Below, piece by piece: positions 32,515-40,928 of a stretch of 64,000 bases of DNA. The translations under genes were made by a program, and so were the position numbers. How positions within the stretch are numbered: position 1 is the stretch's first letter; the number at the start of each line of letters is the position of its first letter. Origin of the DNA: Amycolatopsis jejuensis (GTDB taxonomy: Bacteria > Actinomycetota > Actinomycetes > Mycobacteriales > Pseudonocardiaceae); the NCBI RefSeq assembly GCF_000717335.1, contig NZ_JNYZ01000006.1, forward strand, positions 1-64,000. The letters run 5' to 3'. The notes below the pieces were generated by a model. It worked only from the letters and a program-made list of their open reading frames with translations. It was not told where the DNA came from and did no database searches.

Positions 32515-33290
32515 ATGCCGAGTACGTCCCCGGGCACGGGTTGCTGACCGGCCGCGTGGTCGTGGTGACCGCGGCGGCGGGCGCGGGGATCGGCGCGGCG
32601 GTCACGCGGCGGTGCCTGGAGGAGGGGGCGAAGGCGGTCGTCATCGGGGACACCCATGCGCGGCGGCTCGCGGAAGCCACGGCGAAGCTGGGGGCGGAGT
32701 TCGGGTGCGAGCGGGTGGCGTCGGTGGTCTGTGACGTGACCAAGGAGGACCAGGTCACCGCGCTGCTCGACGCGGCCGAGCCGTTCGGCGGGGTCGAGAT
32801 CATGGTGAACAACGCCGGGCTCGGCGGTACGGCGTCGATCACCGAGATGACCGAGGAGCAGTGGTCGCTGGTGCTCGACGTGACGCTCACCGGCACGTTC
32901 CGATGCATCCGCGCGGCGGCGCGGCGGATGATCGCGCGGGGGACCCAGGGGGTGATCGTGAACAACGCGTCGGTGGTCGGCTGGCGGGCGCAGGAAGGAC
33001 AGGCGCATTACGCGGCGGCGAAGGCCGGGGTGATGGCGCTGACGCGGTCCGCGGCGATGGACCTGGCGCCGTCCGGAATCCGGGTGAACGCCGTGTCGCC
33101 GAGTCTGGCGATGCATCCGTTCCTGGAGAAGGTGACCAGCGCGGAGCTGCTCGACGAGCTGAAGGGCCGGGAAGCGTTCGGCCGGGCGGCGGAGCCGTGG
33201 GAGGTCGCGAACGTGATGGTGTTCCTGGCGAGTGCGTATTCGTCGTATCTCACCGGGGAAGTCGTGTCAGTGAGCAGTCAGCATCCCTGA
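32511..33290 (+). CDS. ipdF: 5-hydroxy-HIP-CoA dehydrogenase (SDR)
   Basis: The 259-residue SDR matches IpdF in its start (GHGLLTGRVVVVTAAAGAGI), the NNAGLGG motif, VIVNNASVVGWRAQEGQAHY with the YAAAK pair at about 168-172, and the end SSYLTGEVVSVSSQHP. It oxidises the 5-hydroxy group of HIP-CoA intermediates. GTG start overlaps the fadE30 stop. The cofactor motif AAAGAGIG replaces the classical TGxxxGxG but is the IpdF form. Confidence 0.88.
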   Translation: MNAEYVPGHGLLTGRVVVVTAAAGAGIGAAVTRRCLEEGAKAVVIGDTHARRLAEATAKLGAEFGCERVASVVCDVTKEDQVTALLDAAEPFGGVEIMVNNAGLGGTASITEMTEEQWSLVLDVTLTGTFRCIRAAARRMIARGTQGVIVNNASVVGWRAQEGQAHYAAAKAGVMALTRSAAMDLAPSGIRVNAVSPSLAMHPFLEKVTSAELLDELKGREAFGRAAEPWEVANVMVFLASAYSSYLTGEVVSVSSQHP

Positions 33291-33306
33291 TCCCGCAGGA
33301 GGTTTC

Positions 33307-34452
33307 GTGCCCGAGGCTTATGTCGTCGACGCAGTTCGTACGCCGGTCGGCCGCCGTGGTGGCGCGCTCGCCGGAGTGCATTCCGCGGACCTCGGCGCGC
33401 ATGTGATCACCGCGCTCGTCTCGCGGACCGGCATCGACCCGGCCGCGGTCGACGACGTCATTTTCGGTTGCTGCGACACCATCGGCTCGCAAGCGGGGGA
33501 CATCGCCCGCACCGCGTGGCTGGTCGCTGGGCTGCCGGAGCACGTGCCGGGGGTGACGGTCGACCGGCAGTGCGGGTCGAGCCAGCAGGCCGTGCATTTC
33601 GCCGCGCAGGGCGTGCTTTCCGGGACGGTGGACCTGGTGGTCGCGGGAGGGGTGCAGAACATGTCCGCGATCCCGATCTCGTCCGCGATGACCGTGGGGC
33701 AGCAGTTCGGGTTCAGCACGCCGTTCGCGGAGTCGCCGGGCTGGCGGGCGCGGTACGGCGACCAGGAGGTGTCGCAGTTCCGGTCGGCGCGGATGATCGC
33801 GGAGAAGTGGGGCCTGTCGCGGCGGTCGCTGGAGGAGTTCGCGCTGGAGAGCCATCGCCGGGCCCTGGCGGCGGTCGAGGTCTTTGCCAGGGAGATCGCG
33901 CCGGTCGGCTCGTTTTCGGTCGACGAGGGGCCGCGCCGGGATACGTCGTTGGCCCGGATGGCCGGGTTGCCGCCGCTGGAGGAGGGGAGCCCGATCACGG
34001 CCGCGGTGGCGTCGCAGATCAGTGATGGCGCGGGGGCGATGCTGATCGCGTCGGAACGGGCGGTGCGGGTGCACGGGCTCACGCCGCGGGCGCGGGTGCA
34101 CCATCTCAGCGTGTGCGGCGCGGATCCGGTGTGGATGCTGACCGCGCCCATTCCGGCCACGCAGCGCGCTTTGGCGAAGACCGGGCTGACGGTCGACGAC
34201 ATCGACCTGTTCGAGTGCAACGAAGCCTTCGCGCCGGTGGTGCTGGCGTGGATGCGGGAAACCGGGGTACCGCACGGGAAAGTGAACGTGAACGGCGGCG
34301 GAATCGCGCTGGGCCACTCGATCGGCGCGACGGGCGTCCGGCTGATGACGACGCTCCTGCACGAACTCGACCGCACCGGCGGCCGCTACGGCCTGCAGGT
34401 GATGTGCGAGGGAGGCGGCCAGGCGAATGTCACGATTCTGGAGCGCCTCTGA
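33307..34452 (+). CDS. fadA6: Acetyl-CoA acyltransferase (thiolase) FadA6
   Basis: The 381-residue thiolase has the acyl-Cys89 in DRQCGSSQQAV, the His near 337 in NVNGGGIALGHSIGATG, and the second Cys in MCEGGGQANV. FadA6 cleaves beta-keto thioesters in HIP breakdown. AGGAGG lies six bases before the GTG start. It is third in the fadE30-ipdF-fadA6 transcript and overlaps the convergent ipdC by 23 bases at its end. Confidence 0.88.
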   Translation: MPEAYVVDAVRTPVGRRGGALAGVHSADLGAHVITALVSRTGIDPAAVDDVIFGCCDTIGSQAGDIARTAWLVAGLPEHVPGVTVDRQCGSSQQAVHFAAQGVLSGTVDLVVAGGVQNMSAIPISSAMTVGQQFGFSTPFAESPGWRARYGDQEVSQFRSARMIAEKWGLSRRSLEEFALESHRRALAAVEVFAREIAPVGSFSVDEGPRRDTSLARMAGLPPLEEGSPITAAVASQISDGAGAMLIASERAVRVHGLTPRARVHHLSVCGADPVWMLTAPIPATQRALAKTGLTVDDIDLFECNEAFAPVVLAWMRETGVPHGKVNVNGGGIALGHSIGATGVRLMTTLLHELDRTGGRYGLQVMCEGGGQANVTILERL

Positions 34453-35482
34453 CGTCCGTGATGGCTTGCAGGCGGGCTTCGGCGGTCGTGACGATGCGGG
34501 TCACCAGGTCGGCGCAGCTCGGCAGGTCGTCGATCACGCCGACGACCTGGCCGGACGCCAGCATGCCCGCGGTGGGGTCGCCGTCGACGAGGCCTGCCTT
34601 GAGCAGCATCGGGGTGTTCGCGGCCAGCATGGTCTGGGTCAAGGAGCGGTTCATCCGGAAGCCGTCGGCTACCAGCGACGCCCAGGACCGGCCGCTGTGG
34701 CGGTGGAAATCTCTCGTCCGCCGGAGGGTTCGGGTCAGCCTCGCCAGGCGGCTTTCGGTGGTGAGACCTTCGACGAACGGCGTGCGCAGCAACCGGTGCG
34801 GCATGCCGTCGGCCTTGGTGGTGACGACGGTGCCGTCCAGGCCGAAGCCGAGGTACAGGCGTTTGATCGCGTCCGGCACCGCGCTGTCGCTGGTGAGCAG
34901 AAACCTTGTGCCCATCCCGATTCCGGCCGCGCCGTAAGCCAGCGCAGCGGCCAGACCGCGGCCGTCGAAGAAACCGCCCGCGGCCACGACCGGGATGTCG
35001 ACGGCGTCGAGCACCGTCGGCAGCAGGAGCGTCGTGGCGATCGACCCGGTGTGCCCGCCGCCTTCGCCGCCCTGCACCATCACCAGGTCGGCGCCCCACG
35101 ACGCGACTTTCTCGGCGTGCCGGGCGGCGCCGACGGTCGGCATCACCACCACGCCGTGGTCCTTGAGCCGGGCGATCAGCTCTTTTTTGGGGGCCAAGGC
35201 GAAAGACGCGACTTTGACGCCGTGCCGGATCAGCAGGTCGGCCCGGTCGGCAGCGTCACCGGCGTCTGCGCGGAGGTTGACGCCGAAGGGGTTGTCCGTG
35301 CGCTGCTTGACTTCCTGGATCGCGCGGTCGAGTTCGTCGTAGCTCATGGTGGCTGACGCGAGGATGCCGAGCGCGCCTGCGTTCGCCGTGGCGGACACCA
35401 GCCGCGGACCGGCGACCCAGCCCATGCCGGTCTGCACGATCGGGTGGGCGACGCCGGTCAGCTCGGTGAGGGGAGTGCGCAC
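34430..35482 (-). CDS. ipdC: Flavin-dependent enzyme IpdC (nitronate monooxygenase fold)
   Basis: The 350-residue TIM-barrel flavoprotein has LTGVAHPIVQTGMGWVAGPR, VMVQGGEGGGHTG at about 140-152, PVVAAGGFFDGRGLAAALAY and the FMN-phosphate loop GIGMGTRFLLTSDS. The fold is nitronate monooxygenase-like, but the length and context identify IpdC, which introduces the ring double bond before EchA20 opens ring D. AGGAGACCC precedes the GTG start. It is 13 bp behind echA20 on the same transcript. Confidence 0.85.
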   Translation of the reverse strand: MRTPLTELTGVAHPIVQTGMGWVAGPRLVSATANAGALGILASATMSYDELDRAIQEVKQRTDNPFGVNLRADAGDAADRADLLIRHGVKVASFALAPKKELIARLKDHGVVVMPTVGAARHAEKVASWGADLVMVQGGEGGGHTGSIATTLLLPTVLDAVDIPVVAAGGFFDGRGLAAALAYGAAGIGMGTRFLLTSDSAVPDAIKRLYLGFGLDGTVVTTKADGMPHRLLRTPFVEGLTTESRLARLTRTLRRTRDFHRHSGRSWASLVADGFRMNRSLTQTMLAANTPMLLKAGLVDGDPTAGMLASGQVVGVIDDLPSCADLVTRIVTTAEARLQAITDVRGAPES

Positions 35483-35495
35483 GGGTCTCCTCGGG

Positions 35496-36242
35496 TCAGT
35501 CGTGCCGGGCGACGAACGCGTCGCGCTGCTCGTCGGCGGCGCCGGTGAGATTGAGCTCGAAGGTGTAGCCCTGCTCGTACCGGTAGCTGCGGTTGACGTC
35601 CATCGGGTCGATGCCGTTCAGCGCCGCTTTCGCCGCGCGGATCACCCGCGGGTCCTTCGCGGCGACCTCGGCGGCCACGGCAAGGGCGGCGTCGAGGAGG
35701 TCCGCCGCGGGCACGGTCTCCAGCACCGAACCGTGCTGTACCAGGTCTTTCGCGGCAATGGTGCGGCTGGTGAAGTACAGCGTGCGCATGAGGTGCTGCG
35801 GGACCAGGCGGGCGAGATGGGTAGCCGCGCCGAGTGCGCCGCGGTCGACCTCGGGGACGCCGAAGTACGCGTCGTCGGCCGCCACGATCGTGTCGCAATT
35901 GCCGACGAGGCCGACCCCGCCGCCGAGGCAGAAGCCGTGTACCGCGGCGATCACCGGTACCGCGCATTCGTAGATCGCCTTGAACGCCAGGTAGCAGCCG
36001 CGGTTGGCGCCGACGAGCGCGTCGAACCCGGTGGTGCGCTGCATTTCCTTGAGGTCGACCCCGGCGTTGAACCCGCGGCCCTCGGCGCGGAGCACGACGA
36101 CGCGCACCGCCGGGTCGGTGCCCGCGGCCTGCAGCACCTCGGCGAGCCGGAACCAGCCGGCCACCGGCAGCGCGTTCACCGGCGGGTAATCCATGGTGAC
36201 GACGGAGGTGCCGTTGTCGTGGTGCCGTACGGAAATTGCCAC
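35496..36242 (-). CDS. echA20: Enoyl-CoA hydratase-fold ring hydrolase EchA20
   Basis: The 248-residue crotonase matches mycobacterial EchA20 in VTMDYPPVNALPVAGWFRLA, VLRAEGRGFNAGVDLKEMQR, HGFCLGGGVGLVGNCDTIVA and VPEVDRGALGAATHLARLVP. EchA20 opens ring D of the HIEC-CoA intermediate by hydrolysis. The GTG at 36242 lies ten bases after TAGGTT on the minus strand, so the leader is very short. Longer in-frame readings upstream cross the operator and are rejected. Confidence 0.88.
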   Translation of the reverse strand: MAISVRHHDNGTSVVTMDYPPVNALPVAGWFRLAEVLQAAGTDPAVRVVVLRAEGRGFNAGVDLKEMQRTTGFDALVGANRGCYLAFKAIYECAVPVIAAVHGFCLGGGVGLVGNCDTIVAADDAYFGVPEVDRGALGAATHLARLVPQHLMRTLYFTSRTIAAKDLVQHGSVLETVPAADLLDAALAVAAEVAAKDPRVIRAAKAALNGIDPMDVNRSYRYEQGYTFELNLTGAADEQRDAFVARHD

Positions 36243-36252
36243 GTCCGTTCCT

Positions 36253-36290
36253 AACCTAGCGATTGCTTGGTACCCTAGCACTTGCTTGGT
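36253..36290. promoter_or_regulatory. Two KstR2-like sites between divergent echA20 and SDR genes
   Basis: AGCGATTGCTTGGT (36258-36271) and AGCACTTGCTTGGT (36277-36290) each keep the CTTGnT half of the KstR2 consensus and lose part of the left half. TAGGTT (minus strand, 36253-36258) and TACCCT (plus, 36271-36276) are likely -10 boxes of the divergent genes. The spacing of 19 bp suggests two turns of the helix between sites. Confidence 0.65.
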
Positions 36291-36319
36291 TGACGGGGAA
36301 CCTGGAGGACGGAGACGGG

Positions 36320-37228
36320 GTGAACGGGATCGTGGACGGCCGGGTCGCGATCGTGACCGGGGCCGGGCGCGGGCTCGGCCGGGAACACGCGCTGGAGCTG
36401 GCCCGGCAGGGAGCCCGGGTGGTGGTGAACGACCTGGGCACGTCGGGCGCGGGGGAGGGGGCGTCGGCCGGTCCGGCCGGGGAGGTGGTGTCCGCGATCC
36501 GCGCGCTCGGCGGCGAAGCGGTGGCCAACGGGGCCGACGTCGCGGACTTCGCGGCGGTGGAAGCCTTGGTGCAGCAGGCAATCGACACCTTCGGCGGGCT
36601 GGACATCGTAGTGAACAACGCCGGATTCGTACGGGACCGGATGATCGTCTCCGCGAGCGAGCAGGAGTGGGACGCGGTGGTCGCGGTCCACCTCAAAGGC
36701 CATTTCGCGCTGATGCACCACGCGGCGGCCTACTGGCGAGCCGAGGCCAAAGCGGGCCGGACCCGAGCCGCGCGGGTCATCAACACGAGCTCCGGCGCGG
36801 GGTTGCAGGGCAGCGTCGGACAGGGCGCGTACAGCGCGGCGAAGGCGGGGATCACCGCACTCACGCTGGTCGGCGCGGCGGAACTGGGCCGGTACGGCGT
36901 CACGGTGAACGCAATCGCCCCGGCCGCGCGAACCCGGATGACCGAAGGCCCGTTCGCGGCCCGGATGGCCGCGCCGGACGGTGGGTTCGACGCAATGCAT
37001 CCGGGGAACGTGTCGCCGGTCGTTGCTTGGCTGGCCAGTGAGGATGCCGGGGACGTGACGGGCCGGGTGTTGGAGGTCGAGGGTGGGCGGATCTGTGTGG
37101 AGAACGGCTGGGCACACGGTCCGGCCCGGGAGCTGGCCCGGCGGTGGACGGTAGGGGAGGTCGGGCCGGTGGTTCGTGAGTTGCTGCGTGAGGCTCCTGC
37201 TCCGGAGCCGGTGTACGGGGCTTCGTGA
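36320..37228 (+). CDS. Short-chain dehydrogenase, Rv3548c-like
   Basis: The 302-residue SDR has VTGAGRGLGREHALELARQG with VVVNDLGTSGAGEG, NNAGFVRDRMI and a catalytic SYK with YSAAK at about 173-177 (INTSSGAGLQGSVGQGAYSA). The extended NDLG form with a long C-terminal part is like the multifunctional-enzyme type 2 dehydrogenases and Rv3548c. It probably acts on a hydroxyacyl-CoA of ring C/D degradation. GTG 36320 follows GGAGACGG. The last quarter is repeated in decayed form directly downstream. Confidence 0.82.
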   Translation: MNGIVDGRVAIVTGAGRGLGREHALELARQGARVVVNDLGTSGAGEGASAGPAGEVVSAIRALGGEAVANGADVADFAAVEALVQQAIDTFGGLDIVVNNAGFVRDRMIVSASEQEWDAVVAVHLKGHFALMHHAAAYWRAEAKAGRTRAARVINTSSGAGLQGSVGQGAYSAAKAGITALTLVGAAELGRYGVTVNAIAPAARTRMTEGPFAARMAAPDGGFDAMHPGNVSPVVAWLASEDAGDVTGRVLEVEGGRICVENGWAHGPARELARRWTVGEVGPVVRELLREAPAPEPVYGAS

Positions 37229-37254
37229 GTTGTGGGAGGGGCGCGTGCCAACGG

Positions 37255-37422
37255 CACCTGGGGAATGTGTCGCCGGTGGTGGCGTGGCTGGCGAGCGAGG
37301 ATGCGGGAGAGGTCACGGGCCGGGAGTTCGCCCGGCGGTGGACGGTAGGGGAGGTTGGACCGGTGGTGCGTGAGTTGCCGCGTGAAGCTCTGGCGCCGGA
37401 ACCGGTCTACGGAACCTCGTGA
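37255..37422 (+). pseudogene. Decayed in-frame copy of the 3' end of the preceding SDR gene
   Basis: Reads LGNVSPVVAWLASEDAGEVT, then GREFARRWTVGEVGPVVREL and EPVYGTS to a stop. This matches the last 75 residues of the SDR with a deletion of about 21 codons between two GGCCGGG-like words. Most differences are at third codon positions, so the copy diverged while still coding or came from a homologous gene. There is no start codon with a ribosome-binding site. Confidence 0.75.
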
Positions 37423-37493
37423 GACAGGCCGGAGTGCGTGCCAAACTGGGCCGATGACCACTGTCGCCCAGTTTCGTCAGGCTGTGCAGTGGC

Positions 37494-37607
37494 AACAGGA
37501 TCACCACGCTGGCCCAGGTCGCTGCCCGGACCGATGCCGAGTTGCTGGCCTTGCCCGGCGTCGGACCCAAGGCTGTCCGCATTCTCCGCGAAACCCGGGC
37601 CCGATAA
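37494..37607 (+). pseudogene. Fragment with a helix-hairpin-helix motif
   Basis: The frame reads TLAQVAARTDAELLALPGVG followed by PKAVRILRETRAR and TAA. LPGVGPKAVRILRE is a typical helix-hairpin-helix. No start codon or ribosome-binding site fits this frame, and upstream sequence is not recognisable. It is probably the end of a lost HhH protein. A CCCGGGC...CCCGGGC word pair follows the stop. The 400 bp between the SDR and LuxR genes hold only this and the SDR tail copy. Confidence 0.45.
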
Positions 37608-37629
37608 CCCGGGCGAATATGCTTCCCCG

Positions 37630-39246
37630 ATGGCAGGCGAGGGACTGGCGGCAGCGCGGGCGGCGTTCATCGAGCGGCGCTGGCGGGCGGCCGGTGACCT
37701 GTACGCACAAGCGGACCCGGCCGGCGCCGACGACCTCGAGCGCTGGGGGCTCGCCGCGCTGCTGATAGGCCGGGACGGCGAGTCCGACGCGGCGCGGGAG
37801 CGGGCGCACCATGCGTACCGGCGGGCCGGGCGGGTCGAGGACGCGTGCCGGGCCGCGTTCTGGCTTGGGCTGGCGCTGACGCTTCGCGGGGAGCATGCGC
37901 GTGGGGCGGGCTGGTTCGCCCGGGTGCGGACGGTTCTCGACGAGCACCCCGGGGACTCCGTCTGGCACGGGTTCCTGCTGGTCCCGCGCGGGATGGAGGC
38001 GTTCTTCAAGGGGGACCTTCCGACGGCGCTCGACCACGCCGACCAGGCGGTCGCCTTCAGCGAGCGGTACCGCAACCCGGACCTCGCCGTCCTCGCGCAC
38101 AACGCGCGTGGCCAGGCGCTCGTCGGCAGTGGCGAGGTCGAGCTGGGGCTTGCCGAGCTCGACGAGGTCATGGTGCTGGTGACTACGGCCGAGGACGTCT
38201 CGCCCCAGCTCACCGGGCTCGTCTACTGCGCGGTGATCGAGACCTGCCGCGACGCGTTCGACGTGCGCCGCGGGCGGGAGTGGACCGCTGCGCTGAGCCG
38301 GTGGTGCGCGGCCCAGCCGGACCTCGTGCCGTACCGCGGGCAGTGCACGGTGCACCGCGCCGAGATCCTGCGGCTCACTGGATCCTGGACGGAGGCGGCC
38401 ACCGAGATCGACCACGCCGAAACCCGCGCCGAGGACCCGGCGACCGGGATGGCGCTGTACCAGCGAGGGGAATTGCACCGGCTGCGCGGGGATTTCGCCG
38501 CATCCGAAGCGGCGTACGAGGCGGCGCTGCAGGTCGGCCACGACCCGCAGCCGGGGCTGGGGTTGCTTCGCGTGGCGCAGAACCGGGTCGACGTGGCGCT
38601 GGCCGCTGTCCGCCGTGCGCTGGACGAGGTCAGCAGGTCGTCGCTCCGGCTGCGATTGCTGCCCAGTTACGTCGAGATCGCGCTCGCGGGCGGGGACGGG
38701 AAAGCGGCCCGGACCGCCGCAGAAGAACTCCAGGCGGCGGCCAATCACCGGGCAGCTCCGTTGCTCCAAGCCGCCGCATTACACGCAAGCGGGGCCGTGG
38801 ATCTCGCCGACGATCCGGCCAAAGCCCTCACCATCCTCCGCAAAGCTTGGGCCGCGTGGCAGGACATCCCCGCGCCGTACGACGCCGCCCGCTGCCGCGT
38901 TCTCATCGCGCTGGCCTGCCGATCCCTCGGCGACGACGACACTGCCGAACTCGAACTCCTCGCCGCTCGCTGGGTTTTCGACCAGCTCGGCGCAGTCCCG
39001 GACGTCGCCGCCGTCGACCGCCTCGCCGCCCGTCCCGCGGCGGACCCCCGGCCCGGCGGCTTGACCCTGCGTGAGGTGGAGGTCTTACGCGCAGTCGCCA
39101 CCGGGGCGACCAACCGCTCGATCGCGCAGACCTTGTTCCTGTCCGAGAAAACCGTCGCCCGGCACGTCGCCAACATCTTCCGCAAGCTCGGCGTCACGTC
39201 GCGGTCCGCGGCCACCGCCTTCGCCTACCGTCACGACTTGGCCTGA
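37630..39246 (+). CDS. TPR-LuxR transcriptional regulator
   Basis: The 538-residue protein has helical TPR-like repeats over about 1-450 (for example LALTLRGEHARGAGWFARVR, ALVGSGEVELGLAELDEVMV and ALYQRGELHRLRGDFAASEA) and a LuxR/GerE HTH at the C terminus: LTLREVEVLRAVATGATNRS, then AQTLFLSEKTVARHVANIFR and KLGV. There is no P-loop, so it is not a full LAL regulator. The methyltransferase gene 83 bp downstream is the likely partner. The signal is unknown. Confidence 0.85.
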   Translation: MAGEGLAAARAAFIERRWRAAGDLYAQADPAGADDLERWGLAALLIGRDGESDAARERAHHAYRRAGRVEDACRAAFWLGLALTLRGEHARGAGWFARVRTVLDEHPGDSVWHGFLLVPRGMEAFFKGDLPTALDHADQAVAFSERYRNPDLAVLAHNARGQALVGSGEVELGLAELDEVMVLVTTAEDVSPQLTGLVYCAVIETCRDAFDVRRGREWTAALSRWCAAQPDLVPYRGQCTVHRAEILRLTGSWTEAATEIDHAETRAEDPATGMALYQRGELHRLRGDFAASEAAYEAALQVGHDPQPGLGLLRVAQNRVDVALAAVRRALDEVSRSSLRLRLLPSYVEIALAGGDGKAARTAAEELQAAANHRAAPLLQAAALHASGAVDLADDPAKALTILRKAWAAWQDIPAPYDAARCRVLIALACRSLGDDDTAELELLAARWVFDQLGAVPDVAAVDRLAARPAADPRPGGLTLREVEVLRAVATGATNRSIAQTLFLSEKTVARHVANIFRKLGVTSRSAATAFAYRHDLA

Positions 39247-39329
39247 ATCCGGGATCTACACAGTTCTGCCGACGCGCCCGCGCCCGCCGCGCTCCTACGG
39301 TCAAGCACAGACCAGAAAAGGAGCGAGTC

Positions 39330-39926
39330 ATGAGTACCGGATACGCCATTGCCTACGCCTTGGGCCTGACCCCGTGGGAACGTGCCGGGGAGGCCGGTTC
39401 CGCCGCACTCGACAAGCTGTTCGCCCGCGCCGAGGACGAGTTCGGCGGTCCCGGCCGGGCGCTGGACCTCGGCTGCGGGTCCGGGATGCACCTGGTCGCG
39501 CTCGCCCGCCGCGGCTGGGACGCGACCGGCGTGGACGCCATCGGGAAAGCCGTCCGCCAAGCCCGTGCCCGTGCTGCCGCGGCAGGTGTTCCGGTCACGG
39601 TGGTGCAGGGCGACGTGACCACAGTGGACCAGGTCGGCACCGGATACCAGCTGCTGCTGGACGTCGGCTGCTTCCATGGGCTGACCGACGATCAGCGCGC
39701 GCGGATGGGCCGTGCCGCCACCGCCGTCGCCGCTCCGGATGCGGTGATGATCATGCTCGCGTTCCGTCCGGGCAACCGCAAACCGTTGCCCCGCGGTGCC
39801 GACGAGACCGCAATCGTGAGAGCGTTCGAAGGCTGGAAGGTCGTCGACGCCGGGTCAGCGCCGGTCGACGGCATGCCCAAGCCGCTCCGCGCCGCGGCCC
39901 CGCAGTTCTACCTGCTCCGCCGCTGA
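39330..39926 (+). CDS. SAM-dependent methyltransferase (class I)
   Basis: The 198-residue protein has motif I ALDLGCGSGMHLVALARRGW at about 45-65, the acidic GVDAIGKAV strand-2 end and VVQGDVTTVD. The region after (LLLDVGCFHGL) is the motif IV site. The C terminus is short. The substrate cannot be told; such small enzymes often detoxify small molecules or metalloids. AAAGGAG precedes the ATG. It follows the TPR-LuxR gene and ends three bases before the convergent LysR gene. Confidence 0.85.
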   Translation: MSTGYAIAYALGLTPWERAGEAGSAALDKLFARAEDEFGGPGRALDLGCGSGMHLVALARRGWDATGVDAIGKAVRQARARAAAAGVPVTVVQGDVTTVDQVGTGYQLLLDVGCFHGLTDDQRARMGRAATAVAAPDAVMIMLAFRPGNRKPLPRGADETAIVRAFEGWKVVDAGSAPVDGMPKPLRAAAPQFYLLRR

Positions 39927-39929
39927 CGG

Positions 39930-40811
39930 TCACTTCCGCATTTCCGCCTCGACCGTCTCCGCGAATTCCAGGATCGGTTTCGGCAGGTCCGCCCAGCTGC
40001 GGGCGGCCCAGCCCGCGGTAGGGGCCTTGAGGTCCTCGATCGGGATGAACCGCAGATGCGGCAGTTCCGCGGGGGCATACCGCGGGACGGTCGCGACCAG
40101 CGCCCGGTTCACCCCGGTTTCCGCGAGCAGCATGGCCGTGTCCCATTCCGCGACCCCGGCGTCGCGGAAGTTCGCCGTGCCCAGCAACGGATGCAGGGCA
40201 CTCAGCGAGCTGGACGACACCGGCAGCACCAGGTTCGGCAGCGTTGCCAGCTCGTCCACCGTGATGGACTCCCGCCCGGCCATCGGGTCGTCGCGGTGGA
40301 CGGTGAGCGTCCAGTGCAGCTCGACGATCGGCCGGACTTCGACCCCGGCGATCGGGCCGACGATCGACACCAGCGCGAGGTCGGACCGGTCGGCCTCGAT
40401 GTCGGCAAGGCAGTCGCGCGTGGTCGGCTGGGTGCGGAAAGTGAGCTTCACATCCGGGTACCGCGTTTGCAGCGCGGTGATCGCGTCGCGCATGAAGGCC
40501 CGCACGGTGGCCGACCCGGTGCTGATCCGCACCTCGTCGACCCCGCCGCTGCGGGCCATCGTGCGCAACCGCTCGGCTGCCGCATCGATCCGCCCGACCC
40601 CCACCGCCGCCGCGTCGCGCAGCAGCCGCCCGGCCGCCGTGGGCAGGACGCCGCGCGGCAGCCGTTCCAGCAGCTGCAGCCCGAGCTCCCGTTCGAGCCG
40701 CCGGATGTGCTGGCTCACCGCCGATTGGCTGCACGACAACGTTTTCGCCACTGCCGTGAAACTGCCGCGCTCGCACACGTCGAGAAACACCCGAAGATCT
40801 TCCAGCGTCAC
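39930..40811 (-). CDS. LysR-family regulator, divergent from the carnitine-type operon
   Basis: The 293-residue protein has the LysR HTH (LEDLRVFLDVCERGSFTAVA, CSQSAVSQHIRRLERELG) and an effector domain from about 90. It is divergent from the permease gene at 40929. The gap contains CTTAT...ATAAG words (40826-40865) that could be part of a LysR site. By position it most likely activates the permease-dehydrogenase-BKACE operon. GTG start at 40811. Confidence 0.88.
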   Translation of the reverse strand: MTLEDLRVFLDVCERGSFTAVAKTLSCSQSAVSQHIRRLERELGLQLLERLPRGVLPTAAGRLLRDAAAVGVGRIDAAAERLRTMARSGGVDEVRISTGSATVRAFMRDAITALQTRYPDVKLTFRTQPTTRDCLADIEADRSDLALVSIVGPIAGVEVRPIVELHWTLTVHRDDPMAGRESITVDELATLPNLVLPVSSSSLSALHPLLGTANFRDAGVAEWDTAMLLAETGVNRALVATVPRYAPAELPHLRFIPIEDLKAPTAGWAARSWADLPKPILEFAETVEAEMRK

Positions 40812-40928
40812 TGACCCAAGCTATCACTTATGGATACCCGAGAAAAGCGGAGCGTTGACTTATAAGCCCACGCTGACGACCATTTCCGGCATACCCGCCG
40901 CCGGGGCGGGATGAAGGAGCGGACGACA

